A stretch of DNA of 64,000 nucleotides from Cymodocea nodosa (GCA_036874045.1 CM072345.1:14848001-14912000); one strand, 5' to 3'; shown: positions 1 to 14,200, counted from the stretch's first letter. Numbers and translations: made by a program. The notes: generated by a model from the sequence alone, not told the origin.

Positions 1-959
1 GGACCGCATAGACAAGTAGTAGTGAGAAGATTTCAGTTTGCCATCCATCTTGATTTGTTCCTTATTTTGAAGCTGGTCGCAGTTGTCGTACTATTTAACC
101 AAGATGGTTCAAGACAGAGACTTCTGACCCTTCTGTCTTTTGCATTATTTGTCTACTTGTAAGACTGTTCTCTATCTTAACACTCAAACTTAATTAGTAT
201 ACAAACAATGTCAATGTTCATTTACGTACTTGACATAAAAAATGTTGCTGAAGCTTTTTTAACAAAGTTATTCTCTTCAGTCTTCGTTACTATCTTGTTT
301 CACATTACACAGGCATCAGACAGGAGTTTTCGCTCCACTTGTAAGATGGCTTCGTCAACAAGCAGCTCCTCCTCAACCTCAGCCTGCTGTTAGGGCTGAC
401 AATGATACTCCTGTTGGGCGTGAAGATGGGAATGCTCCTCGCCCTGGTAAATTCCCTATACCTTGGAGAAGCCACAGAAGTTCTGTTTAAATAATTCTTT
501 TCTTCTGTAAGTGGGTGGCGTATAAATAGTTGTCTTTTGATTCACATAAAAAAAAACTCTGCATATACTGTTTTCCGTGAACTTGTATTTTCCTTTATGG
601 CTTAAGATTTTGGAGTGCAACTTTGCTACACTATGAGAACATACTGCCATTTCTCATTCATGGTTTTGCCGGATGTGTTAAATAGACCCTTCTCTTTTAA
701 TTATATATCAAAGCTGAAACAAATTTGGTTTAATTGTATCTGTTGACCTTGTATGTTGCTTTATTCAGAGGGTCATCCTGTAGCTGAAAACCAGAATGCG
801 CCCGTGGAGAATGCCGATGGACCTGTTGAACATCAGAATCAAGCAGAAGCTCAAAGACAGAATGGTGCCAACTGGTTTGGAATTGTCAAGGAGATACAGA
901 TGTTTGTTGTAGGTTTTCTTACTTCCCTACTTCCAGGATTCCATCAACACGATGACTAG
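1..959 (+). CDS. HERP-like ubiquitin-domain membrane protein, C-terminal part (partial)
   Basis: The 3' end of a gene whose start lies left of the window. Three exons join in frame: 1-158, 313-446 and 769-959, with GT-AG introns between them. They give the last 160 residues. The first exon encodes a hydrophobic stretch (residues LVAVVVLF, then LLTLLSFALFVYL) that looks like a membrane hairpin. A conserved HQTGVFAPLVRWL block follows across the first splice junction. Next comes an Ala/Gln/Asn-rich linker and a final NWFGIVKEIQMFVVGFLTSL block ending in HQHDD. From memory, this pattern matches plant relatives of HERPUD, an ER-anchored protein with an N-terminal ubiquitin-like domain linked to ER-associated degradation. 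The ubiquitin-like domain would lie outside the window, so the family call rests on the C-terminus alone. An AATAAA signal lies at 1024-1029. Confidence 0.72.
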
Positions 960-2246
960 TAGATGTCTCCTCTTCTTTCACTCACCCAGAGGAGAGTGAT
1001 AGGACCTGTAGGTTGTCTTTCGTAATAAAACAAGTTGTGTACTCACCGTGTGAACAATTATTGAACAGACCATACAATTCCTACGTAATGTCTCTGCACT
1101 GCTTCGGCGCCTTCATTTTTTTTTTTTTTTGCCTTCATTTACATGTTGAAACTTGCATTTTTCAACTATTCCATTAGGAGATGTTTTGCTGAATCCAAAT
1201 TGATTGTAAACATGTTAAATTTGAATATGAGTCGAGATTTTCAACGTATTAATTAAAAAGACGGAATGCAAATTAAGTATTAATCGGTTGAAATTCTTAG
1301 GTAAGTTTTGTAGTGTCATCTTATTTTTGCCTATAATTAAATGCTGGAAGGGTAAAAGGTATCTCATAGATTTTATTATTAGATGATTATAAATGAAAAT
1401 TAAATTTTTTATTTTAACTGTAGACCTTTAGATCAGTAATTAAAATTTAATCAATTTAACACTTTCTCTTAAATTTCAAGAATTGTTTTTTGAATAAAAA
1501 AAAATTATGAATATCATTTAAATTAATTTGAGACTTTAACACCCATAATAGATTAACTAATTATATAAGAAACTTTTCTAGGTATACCACCAAGAATGTT
1601 TTAGCAATAAAATCATATTATAAAAATTTATTTATTTTAAATAAGTAATGGTCCTTGATTAAATGTCTAAGGATTTACTAATTTTTCTTAAATTTCAACG
1701 GTCAAATTTGTAATAAAAATCTTAATAAATATAACTTAAATTAAGGCAAATTTTAATACGTAGTGAACTATATTGTATACTAACTAATCATAGAATTTGA
1801 TTTTACTTTTAAAATAAGAATTAAAAAAACCAATAGATGCATTTTTTCTCTCACGTGAAATAGGAAATTGTTTCTCCAGTCATGGTGCCACTAAAAGAAC
1901 AATTTTCAATTAATTATTTTTAATTTTTAAATTAAAATCTATTTACATAAAATAGTTAATCTATAACATAATTTATTATGTATCAAAGATTTGATTTCAT
2001 TCAAGTTATATTTATTAATATTTTTATTTAAAAATCATTGATTAAAATTTAACAAAAGTTTATAGATTTTAAAATCTTTGGGTGATATACAAATTTTATC
2101 ATACAGTTATAATTATTTACTAATAAAATTTATAAAATTATTTTCGTATTTCGTTACGGAAGGAAGATCGATGCGGTTCAGTGGCCTCGGTTTGGGAAGA
2201 ATAAACGTCACAGTCGCCACCGGAAGAGCCCGTCGAGCCTCGATCG
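960..2246. other. AT-rich intergenic spacer and DUF630 gene promoter region
   Basis: About 1.3 kb between the HERP-like stop and the next ATG. It holds a 16-base T run near 1117, then very AT-rich sequence up to about 2150. GC content rises sharply over the last 100 bases before the start codon at 2247. I see no gene, tRNA or clear terminal repeat here. The stretch just before 2247 probably holds the 5' UTR and core promoter of the downstream gene. Confidence 0.5.
1024..1029 (+). terminator. Polyadenylation signal of the HERP-like gene
   Basis: A canonical AATAAA lies 65 bases after the stop codon of the HERP-like gene. It is followed by T-rich and GT-rich DNA, the usual arrangement for a plant near-upstream element. 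Seen in sequence; actual cleavage was not tested. Confidence 0.5.
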
Positions 2247-5200
2247 ATGGGCTGCGCGCAGTCGAAGATCGACAACGAGGAGTCTGTGGCCCGCTGCAAG
2301 CAGCGGCGCCAGTACATGAAGGAGGCCGTCACCGCCCGCAATGCCTTCGCCGCCGCCCACTCTGCCTACATCATGTCCCTCAAGAACACCGGTGCCGCCC
2401 TCAGCGAGTACGGCCAGGTCGAGATGGCCGGCATCCTCCACCCTAACACCTCCTCTTCCGCTTCCCTCGCCCCGGAATCCGCCACCGCGGCACCGATCGA
2501 CAACCTTCCCCCTCCCCCACCTCCTCTCCCTAACTTTCCCCCCCCGCTCCAGCGGGCCGCCAGCATGCCCGATCTGCCGTACCCGAAGCCGCCACCCAGG
2601 CAGAGGAAGAACTATAGACCCGACGAATCTGATACAGTTATACGGGAGGACGAGGAAGAGGAAGAGGATGGTGGAGGGAATAGGGGGGTTGGTTCTGGCG
2701 GTGTAGGTAGCAATAGTAAGGAGAAAAGCCAGACCTCGACTCCTCCCCCTCCGCCGCCACCGCCACCGCCACCGCCACCTGATAGCAGGGGGACGTGGGA
2801 CTACTTCTTTGACATGGGAAACAACATTCCCGTTCGTACGGTGGAGGAGGAAATCCACCCCGAGGTTGGGCGAGTGGAAGAGGTTCAATTCAGGAGGGAT
2901 TCTTCCACCTCAGGTGGTGATGGTGCTGCATCTGCTGCGGCTGCGGCTGCTCCTGCGGTCGAGGAGTCTCCGCCGGTTACCCTCGAGAAGGATGTTATGG
3001 ACACTCCACCGGCCCCATCCCAGTCGAAGCACGTGAAGAAGTCAAAAGTGGTCGCGGGGCCGCACCCTCATCACACTAGCACTGGGGTTTCAGAGACGAA
3101 GAGAGGGAAGGTGGCAGGGGAAGGGCCTCCACCTTTGAACCTTGTGCAGATTTTGATCGATTTGGATGATCATTTCCTCAAGGCTTCACAGAGTGCGCAG
3201 GACGTTTCCAGGATGCTTGAGGCTACTAGGCTGCACTACCACTCTAATTTCGCTGATAACCGTGGTAGGTAACAATCATGCGTGTTTGTTTTCTCTACTT
3301 AGAGTTTCGTTCTTTACACGGTGAGAATATGATTTGCTGTGGCACTTGATACCTGACAAGTAGACTTGTATCATATGGGAAAGAAAAATTCATTATGGCT
3401 ACATAGTGAGCATTTACGATAGATTGGGAAACACAGTGATCTCATATAATCATAATAAAGCCCTCCAATATTAGCATGAAATTTATATGGCACAACGAGC
3501 GTCTCCCAGGTATTCCATATTTCAATGTTCGATTTTCCCTTTTTGTTGTATTCATTTTGCTTTTCTTTGCTAATAGTCTACCACACTCTAATCTCTAGGG
3601 CGGCAGCAGTTGATATTTAACTTAAAGGTTGTAACTAATATAGATGTGTTTTTTTCAAGGATTATGAATTGTTGGAGTTAAGTGTCATTAAATTTCATTA
3701 AGTATTTTAAGTATTGTTATTCCAACATGATTGTTGGACTTTCTCATATGTCTATTGAAGTTTCCCATATGTTTATTGGAGTTCTTCATATGTTCATTAA
3801 GATTCCTCATGTGTCTATTGGAATTCTCCATATGTTCATTAGAGTTTTCCATGTATCCATTAATTGTACTTGGTTTCTATATAAAAAGATCCTTCTTTTT
3901 CCTTAGCAATACACAACTTCCTTCTTCCACAACTTTTTTTCTTAACTTGATATCAAAGCAAGGTTCGTTAAGGTTTGAGGTTTTTGGTGATCTCCTTCAA
4001 CATTAGTGTCTTTCTCAATGTGTGAGTCATACATTCTCACATTAAGGGTTGACTTTAGATCTTGCGCACTTCTATGAAGTTGTTGTTGGAATGTAGTGTC
4101 AAGTAGGTTGACTCTTGAGTTTGTCTGACTTCTCTCAATGTCATTCTTCTTTTCAGCAATAGTTGTTGAAGCTTCAATGGCATCATCATCATCCTCTTCC
4201 TCCAATACTCTAATGAATTTCTTCAAACTTGTGGTCATCAAAGTTAAATTCAACAAGCTCAACTATTATCATTAGGCTTCTTCCTTCAGGACCTTCGTTA
4301 TATCACAATGGTGAGAGGCTCATCTCTTTGAAAATCCATTAGATGTTAAGTCAGAGATCTACACAAATTAGTGGGCAACTGATGCTGTAGTGGTATCATG
4401 GCTTATTAATAGTATTAATGAGCATATCACAAGGAGTTTCTCTTGAATTTTCCCTGCTTATTGGATTTGGGAAAACTTATGCAACACATGAGAATGAGTA
4501 GAATATATTTAAGGTTTGTGAAGTATATGAAACCCTTTTCAACTGCAAGTAAGGCAACAAGACCATCCATGCCTTCTATACTCAGTTATGGGCTCTCCTA
4601 GATGAGCTTGATGTTTATTGACCTCTTGCTCCAAATCTTGTCACCCAACATCGTTATAAGGAGGAGTTAGGTGTTGTGTTGTTTCTTCCTAGCCTTTGTC
4701 CCAAGTTGTCATCTCAAATTCATGGTTAAGTCCTTGTTGTTGATGTGTTACCATCTCTTCAAGTAGCATTCAACAAGGTGCTTCGTGTTTCTATGACTTC
4801 CTTGAATGATGCTACCTTGACTTCTGTTGAGTCTTTGGCCTTAGTGGCTACCTTTGAAGGTCACCCCCTTTTCGATGAAACCTCTCAACATGGTCGATGA
4901 AAATTTAAAGAGCACAATCAAATGTAAGCTTCATGCGTCCATTATAGTAGGAAGAACCATCCTTCCAATCACTATTGGGATAAGTTTGGATGTCCATCTA
5001 TTCCTTCAACCACCACTCATTCTACCATCTCACAACCATCTTAAGAGTGTCTACCTACCACATCATCAGTTAATCCCAATCTAGTTCAAATTATTTAGAC
5101 AATTTTTGATGAATTGATGATAGATTAGGCTCAACAATAAGGACAAGCTTCTACAGCTCATATCTTAAGGTTCTACACTTCATGCATCTACTACCTTTGA

Positions 5201-8200
5201 TTCTTCTTGGATTATTAATTCAAATGCTTTTAACCATGTTATTGGTAATGATTTTCTATTTTCTCACATTACCAACCCTTCGAATGTAAAATTTGTTGTC
5301 ATTATTGATGGACACAATTGCTCTATCTTGGATGAAGACATTGTGTCTGTTACTTCTGATATTACTTTGGAAAATTTCTTATATGTTTCTGACTTTCTAG
5401 TAAACCTTTTATCCGTTAGTGTTATCATTAAACAATTATATTATTTTATCTCTTTTTTTTCCTTTTCATTGTACCTTTCAAAATTTTCAAACAGGGAGGA
5501 GAATTGGTGTCAGCCATGATCATGGTTGTGGAGTTTATGTTTTGACTAAGGATGATAACATTGCGATCTTACCTTTGTAGTTACCTCTAATGACTCATTT
5601 TTACTTTAACATCAGTGTCTTAGGGCCTACTTGTGCACTCAAAAAGCAATACAAAGAAAGTGTCAGAAAGTTACAGAAAATAATAGAAAGAAAAATTGCA
5701 AAAAGTAACAAAAAGTTAGCAAAAAATATAGGTATTTGTGCATAGTCTAAGAAGTGACAGAAAGTCATAGAAAGTAATAAAATGTAATAGAATATGAATT
5801 GAATAACATAAAAATATTTATACTCTTAACAAGTTTATGGAAAAATTTGTAATTTAATAATGTTTACATTCTTAGGATAATACATCATACATTATGTTCT
5901 TCCCACATAAATAACATCATTTAGTTACGCATGTTATCAACTATTTCTTTCTTTTTTTGTTAACTTAATCTAGATGTAGTTACTCTTTCAACTTCTCCGT
6001 CCGTACTTTTATAAGTTTGTTCATGACCAAGACCTTTGAATTCTTCCAACTCATTTTGAAGATCTTCAAGTAAATCTTCTCTATCTACTTTATGAATAAA
6101 ATTATGAAATAGAAAACATGCATGTACAATCTTTACCTAAGTTTCATATGGAAATGACATATAACCATGTAAAATTGCAAAATGATACTTCACAACACCA
6201 AATGTATATTTAATCACTGTTATTAATTGTGAATGCCTATAATTGAAATTCTCTATGACATTTATTAGAAGTTGAGATATATCATAATCGATATCTAACA
6301 CCTCGAAATGGGTAGATAAATTTCAACTAATTTGGAAAATCAGCATGTACTAAGTAGAATTTACCTACATTAAAACAACTATTAGTCTAAATATAATTGA
6401 AATTATGTTTGAAATTTTTCAAAAATACGTACCAAGTGGAACTTGAAGTTCATTAAGTTGAGATATTGCATCTTGAAATACTTTAACATCAACGGTAGAT
6501 TCTTCCTATTCAGCAAGAATATAAATAAATTTCATATCAAAATTACAAGTTGACAATATATTTTGCGACAATTCACTATTTCTATTCCTAAATTTTGTTA
6601 TTTCTTCTCCATAAATTGTTGCTTTTATATGTGTACCATCTATTGCATCAATAAAATCCTGTTAACAAATACAAGAAAAGCATTATATAAAATAAGGTTA
6701 ATGTTGTAAAAAAAAATGTTAATAGTAGTTTACTTTGAAATGTGAGACATTTACATCATTATGCATTCGTCTATGTATTGATAAGAAATGTTTAACTAGA
6801 AGTATTCGACTTAAACGAAGTATATCATTCAATATCTCATTGAATACACGACTAACAGTGTAATTTGAATGATGAAAATTTTCTCATGTTACTCTATATC
6901 TTTGATTTTGTCCAACTATTATCAAAAATAATGTCAACAATGTTATTACCATCACGTACTACTTCTTCCTTTCTCAATAGGTTACAAAATTGTAGGAATA
7001 TAGACTAACTCATAGGATATATTTCCTTATAATTATATGCTTGATTTGGTAAATTTGAATCTAATAATCTTCTAATATAATTTTTTCCTTCTTTGCTATA
7101 GATGTGATCAGTAATCATTGAAGTAATAATACTAGAAGGGCATGCAATTGCACTAAAGAAACTTCATGCACACATCATTATCTTTCACATTTTCCTCTTC
7201 TTCTTCTAATGGTAACTTCACCTGGTGGTTACTTTCCTTTGAATTCATTTGTAAAAAATATCACCTATAAAACCATCATCACAAAATTTACTTGATCAGT
7301 AAGAGCTTATCATAATCTATAAAAATAACATTATCACATTACATCAACAATATAAAAATTTATCATATCAAACATCAATATAAGAGTTTATCATATCAAC
7401 GAACAACATAGAAGTTTATTATATCAAATATCAATATAAAAGTTTATCATATCAACCAACAACATGAATGTTTATCATATCCAACATCAACATAAATGTT
7501 TATCATATCAAACATCAACATAATAGTTTATCATAACAACCAACAACATAAGAGTTTATCACATAACATTCATAATCTACTAACAAGTTTTTTACATCAA
7601 CTTAAATAAAACTTCAACCATGTTACTTTCTTGTCATTTGGTATAACCAAAAATTGTTCTCGTATTTCTGCACTTTGTAATAATTTGGTTATTTTGAATT
7701 GCTTACTATCAATAAGCTCAAATAATGAGAATAATATATTCATTGCATTTTCAGTTTTCCTTGATGATATATGTTGCATGTGCAACCTTTCTTGTTCTAC
7801 TTTATATAAGCCATATATGATTTCCAACCTTTCTTTTTCAAGTTCAAATAATCCATCCATTATTTTTGACCTATATGTGTCCCTATGATCATATTTTTCA
7901 AAATATTCTCTAAATGCACTTGCCTTATCTTGAACTACATTAGGCATTATCTTTTGTGACTTTACATGTGGTTGGGGTCGTTTATCCTTTTTAGACACAT
8001 CTACTATGGATGTATTTGTTAAAGGAGAATTTGTTTGCATTTAAGGAGTGTCTTCAATTAGAACTTCATCAAATAATGGAGTGAACGTATCATTATCGTC
8101 ATTATTTAAAGTGACATTTGTATCTTCTTCTTTAAGTTGTGCACATCCTTCAAAATGTTTTGTTCAAGAACCATATGTCATGTTATGTTCAAAAATTATT

Positions 8201-11200
8201 TGAAGTTACTTGTAGATAGGGCAAGGTCTCCCTTTACATTGCTTACAATCAGGATATTTCTGGAATTGAAAAGATGAATTTGTTAAATTAGAGTTAACAA
8301 ATAGAAATGAATGTAATTTCTTACCTTAACAAATTTTTTCCATATTTCTTTAGGTATATTAGTATACCCATTTATATAGTCTCAACCCCATCCACTTTAA
8401 CTCAAAATCTTTTTGTAATTTTTATACATTAATTGTCAAGTCTTCATGTGACTATTCACACTTTTTTTGTAACACTACATTCTGTCTTCTTGTTGTATTC
8501 TTTAATAACTTTATCTCAAGTATCAGTTCTTATCTTTCTATCAACAAATCTACCATTTTCTTCATTCAGTTTTTCACACAAAATATTTAAAATAAGTTCA
8601 TCACTTGTAGTACTCCAACTTGTGTAACTTTGTCCTCCACACTTTCTAGTATTTATGGTATAATTGTTGGGTGAAATTCACCTGACAATTAAATTGTCAA
8701 GTGAAATTTAGTTGGGTGAAATTAGATGTTTGAACCAACCTATTATTTTTGGGTTTGGTTCAACATTCTCAACTCAAATCAATCCATTTGATCCAAAGTG
8801 TTAACAAGTTAGGTGACGGGTTAGGCTTCTATCTCAACTTGCTAAATGGACGACAGCAAGGACTCTATTTAACAAGTACTTTTTTGTGACAAACAATGTT
8901 GAAACACAAGTAACAGGTGACAGCCAAACAGATATTAAAACAAGTAACAGGTTTGATCACAACTCATCTAATTCTTCTCAAAAATCAAATAAGATGTTTG
9001 CAAAAAACTTAAGGAGTTCTCATAAATTAATTGCACTCTCATAAATTAAAACATTTTTAGAATAGCTTTGTAGGGAAGTTGTTCTAAGATGCTAGACAGA
9101 TTTCCTGCATATGAAACCAAAAGCTCATACATTGCCCTTTCCCAACAATTGGTTATGATCATGTTCAGTAGTTGATAGTGTAGGACGTTCCGTACTCCAT
9201 GCATATTGTTCTTTTCTATTTCTACCTTTGTAAACAGAACTTTCATAATATTGAAAATTGAAAGTCTACATGACTTCACAATATTGACCCTTGTTGAGCA
9301 CTCCTTGTGTGAATGCATACTGTTAAAGTCCCCATCATCAACCACTGAGTTTCATTATGTTCTAATGTTCGAATGTTAAAGTCCTTTGAGTTTCATTACT
9401 ATTAAAGCCCTATGTCGCATAGATGACAGAGCAAACCCATGTTTGAATGTTCCCCTGTGATAAATTTTTCCAATCTTTGAGTTTCATTCCATTTGTCATG
9501 TTCCTAGAGGGGCCAATGCACTTGCGGATGGCTAAGGCTGCCTTGGGTAGCACCTAGGGAACTCTTTTCAGGAATGCAGCTGATCTCCCTCTGTCTTCCC
9601 AAAAGATCTTTAGGTTGGATACACTGGACCTGCTGAATCTCATACAGATCCAGCTCCTGTGGCTACTCTCTCTTTGTTACTGTAGTATCCTCCAGTTTTT
9701 TCTTTCTTCCCTTTCCCTGTACTCACCTTTTTTGAGGGTACCCACCCCTTAAATAAATTGGGTTCTTAATTATATATATATATATATGATATGATTCCTT
9801 GATGTTCATTTTCTTATATGGAAAGGCATATATCCAAGCTTGGATAGTAAAAGCAATCATTTGTTAAAGCTCTGGACAGAAGGGATGATGCTCTTATTCA
9901 CAAATTTGATGGCTTTGCTCAGTTGAGAGCGTTCTAGCCTTGAAGTTATATTGTGGTTTACTTTTGTTGGTTTCTTTAACAAAATGGTTGTACTTATTTG
10001 CTTTCCTTTTCCTTTGCATATTTTGTGTTCTTCACTTTTTTTATTTGCTATTGAATTGCATCATTTACAGATAGAACTTTTCTGATGCTTTGTATATGTT
10101 GTCTTTAGGACATATTAATCATTCAGAAAAAGTTATGCGGGTTATCACATGGAACAAATCATTCAAAGGACTTCCCAATGATGACAGTGTACAAGATGAT
10201 TTTGATAATGATGAATGGGAAACACATGCCAGTATACTGGATAAGTTGCTTGCATGGGAAAAGAAGCTTTATGATGAAGTAAAGGTAAGATACTACCGTT
10301 ATCTATTTGAATCCATTCTTAGATGTAAATTGACCTTTGTTAATCTTGGGTATGCTATTATTTTTCACCCTCTAAGATTTTTAGGTTTCTTTTATGTGAA
10401 GTATGCACATCCAACTTGCACACATCTTTTAAAATATGAATCTATTTTTCTTCAGAAACATTTTTTATGAGGATGCAACCTTAAATTTCTGATTTTTCTA
10501 GGGAAAAAAAGGGACTTTGTTCAAGAAAAATGTAGCTAATTGGTAATTCAAGTCTTTCAAATGCATTATCGATAATTGTTTGTCACCTTTTTATCTTTTC
10601 CATAATATAGTACTTCTATATTTGGAAACAACATTAAATTTTAGTAGTTATAGTATGATCAAAATTTCTTAAAGTAAATAATGTAGTAAATTGTTCCATA
10701 TATGGATCCGTAATTAGAAAGTAGGATAATGGTCCCACATTTGAAGTTGTATATTCTGCCCTACCATCATGGTTATTAGGGTGAGAGGTGAGCTGAAGAC
10801 ATCTTCCTGTGGTGGGCATCGTGAACCTTTTCTGTAGTGGCTCAACCTCCATTGCTTCCATGAATGATGACTCATCAGCTACTAGGGTGGCCTTTATTAT
10901 GTTTGACTTTTTGTTTCCAGCCCCTTTAGCCTACTCTTTACCTTTGCCAACTAGTTTACCATTTCTTGGTTGATTGTCTTAACACCCCAAGTTCTCTCCT
11001 GAAGGGACTAATCCCGTGCCTCTAATAAAATGGTGTCTTCCCTCTAACAGAGACAATGTCTTCCCTTTGACAGAGATGATCAAAGGAGTGGATGCTCTTC
11101 TACTCCTATCATCCTGATGTAGGTTTTGATCCCTAAGTGAGTTGTACCCTATTTGCTTCTCTAGCCTTTTGAAGTCCTTGGATAGCTATTGCACTTGGTT

Positions 11201-14200
11201 AAGGATCTCCTTCATCTCTTGTTCTTGGCCATGTTATTGCAGACGTTTGTTGTTGCCTTGGAGCAAATTTAAAGCATGTAGTCTACTCAGTTGACAAGAA
11301 GTTTTCTTGGTTAAGGATCTCCTTCATCATCTTGTTCTTGGCCATGTTATTGCAGACGTTTGTTGTTGCCTTGGAGCAAATTTAAGGCATGTAGTCTACT
11401 CAGTTGACAAGAAGTTTTCTCATTAATAGTGCCAACTAATCTTCCTCTTGCTAAGTCATATTGGTTGGCTATTCAGCAGTCAACTACATGAACTGATTGA
11501 TCGTGATTTATGCTGATTGTGTGCTTGACTTTGAAAACAACAAACAAAATTAGCTTCATGGGGTTGATCTTGTCCTATTCAATGTGTCTGTCAAACAAAT
11601 GTATGGAAGTAGATTACGTTCTGAATAGTAAAGTTCACCTCTAATGTCTTATTTACTATGTTATTTATGCCTGTTGGTGGTGAGGATAATTAGGGTTGAT
11701 GAATCTTCATCGATTGTGTGGAGCTGAGGTGGATGACATGTTCACTCCAACTAGGCATTTGTGCGATCAATTGACATTGTGTTAGCTCCATGTGGTGGTT
11801 GTACCATGTGGACAACATCCATGTCAATGAATTCTTAGGCCTTGGAGTGCTAGTTATGTTTAGTGTGGTTGTCTTCCTTAGAATATTCCCTTTAGAAAGA
11901 TAACAATTCCTTTTGTGAGCACGGTGAGTGGTTTGACTAGAGGGAGCACTTTGCACAAGGCAAGTGGGGGATGGAGAGGCTGGTAGTGTGTGACACATTT
12001 GTGGTTTAAAGACTCAAAATGATTGGATTGGGTAGGCCAGTGGTTTGCTCCAACCATGAGCAATGGTCTTCCCATGAGTTAGGCTATTAGTGGTGCTGAT
12101 CTAACTAGTCATCCCACATCACTAGGTGAGCACCCCCCTCGTTTGATCACTTGTGGTGACAAATTGAATTGCTTTAATAACATTGTACCCATCTACTAGT
12201 GTTAGTCAAAATGACTAACTATCCTACCCACCCATTGTTGCTACTTCTGCCACAATTTCATCACTTGGTTATTACTATTGTTATAACTACTACCATTTCT
12301 ACTTATCATTGCTGTTGATATTGTTAGTCAAAGTTATTTTATATATATTTTTTCATTTTAGATGTGTTGATGCTCCAACATGAGCTGTTACAGTAAATAT
12401 TGTAATAAATATATCCTTAGAGCCATAAATAGAGAAGGATAATAATCCCACATTATTGTTTAACCGCAATTTCTAGGGTATTATTCCTTGCTAGTAATAA
12501 AAATCCCTCATATTCTTTCTTAACAGTGATTTCATTTTGTACTTCTGTAAAAGGATTCTAGGTAGCAACAAAAATTGTTAGTAGGGGTGGTATGAATTGG
12601 TAATATTTCATCCTAATAATGTGTTTTTGTCTCTCTAATAAGGTTCTTTGTAGCTTAAAGTCTAATGGTAGTCAGTAAATTGATTGTCAGGTAGGCGAGC
12701 TTATGAAAATTGAATACCAAAAAAAGGTGGCTTTACTAACTAAACAGAAAAAACGAGGGGCAAATGCTGACTCAGTAGAAAAAACTAAAGCAGCAGTTAG
12801 CCATTTGCACACAAGGTACATAGTTGACATACAGTCCATGGATTCAACAGTATCAGAAATTCAACGTTTGCGGGATGAACAGTTGCACCCAAAACTTGTA
12901 TCTCTTGTTGAAGGGTAAGCCATAAGCACTTTTGTTTCATTTTCCTGCTTTATATTTAAGATAAAAAATTCTAATGCATCTATAAAATTTTTTTTGAGAA
13001 GATTAAGGAAGTTTCTTATTAAGTATAATATTTCACTAGTACATCAAGGACTGATCAAGAAGGTCAACCAAATGAAAACCCAAAAAAAGAAAATTACACC
13101 CCAGTTGCCCAAAAATTAAACGAGGAGGAGGCTTTTAAGTTGATGTTAATCATCTCCCTTCGTTAGAAAATAACTTCATTCCTGGAAAGCCAAAATGACA
13201 GGTAAACAACTTGAATGGCCAGGAGAAACCACTGCTTAGTAGTTGTCTTGCCCTTTAAGACCTTGTTCTCTTCTTGCAGCATATCTTGACAGGATATGAT
13301 AATGGTACCATGTCGAATCACCTTTGTAGTAATCCTCTTCCACACTTCACTACTTTTTGGGCAGGAAAAAAAACATATGGTCAATGTTCTCCTGATCCAT
13401 GCATAAAACACACGTTGAATCAGCATTTCCTGCCACTTCCTCGTGTAGCATTCAGTCCCAAATCTGACATGCATTGGCAGCCACATGAAAAGCCTTGAAC
13501 TTTATTGGTGATTTAGCTTTCCAGACAAGCTTATATGCTGGCCAATGCCCTCCATCAAAAGTCAAAACTTTTCAAGCTGCTGCAGCATTTACCAAATCTA
13601 AATGACCCTAAGATGGAGCTCCACCTAGGAAGATCTGCAACTTCAGAGTTCATCCTCAACAGAGGGTAATATGTGTAGCAGTCAGCTCATTTGCTTGACT
13701 TCCTCATCAAGGTTCCATCCAAGTTTGAGGTTCAGTGCATCATAACAAATCATACCAGAGATAAACTCCCAATGCATCTATAGAAATTATTTTATCCTTT
13801 GACAAAGAGGATGATCTCATGATCTAATAAAGTACAAGTGTATCATTGGGAGAGGGGGCGGAATATAGCATCTTTTTTTACCACATGATAATGTAATTCA
13901 ATTTGGGTTCTTTTTATTTTATAGGAAAATAATGAAGATCTGAGTTTGTATGCTTTTGGCAGAAAAATGTATTCAATTTGGCATATGTTTATCTGTTCCT
14001 GGTGACAATCCATGAGGTATTTAATGATCAACTTTCTGCAGAGTGTATCCTGTCAAAACTAAAAAAATACATAGGATTTTCCCTTAAAATATGTGGATAG
14101 AAAGAAGCTGATTGAGTTGACTTTGAATATTATTTTACTTTTAGTTCTTTTAGCCCTGTTAGATTTTTCAATGTACCTTGTGGTTGTGAGGTGACCTCAT

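Larger units (their letters stand above)
5605..8650 (-). mobile_element. PIF/Harbinger DNA transposon (two decayed ORFs)
   Basis: A minus-strand element in intron 1 of the DUF630/632 gene. It carries a HARBI1-type transposase relic (5935-7250) and a Myb/SANT-like ORF1 relic (7597-8650), the standard two-protein set of PIF/Harbinger elements. A candidate left end is GGGCCTACTTGTGCAC at 5623, immediately preceded by TTA, the 3-bp target site typical of the superfamily. I could not find the matching inverted end on the right, so the right boundary is approximate. A 28-bp minisatellite separates the two coding relics. Confidence 0.75.

Noticed and set aside
7329-7580. CRISPR-like array of 28-bp repeats
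   Set aside because: Units are directly adjacent with no unique spacers, in a plant intron; it is a minisatellite.
9046-9345. 99-codon minus-strand frame within intron 1 of the DUF630/632 gene
   Set aside because: The composition looks protein-like, but I recognise no domain and see no flanking splice or start context. Probably a relic of a captured or repeated sequence.
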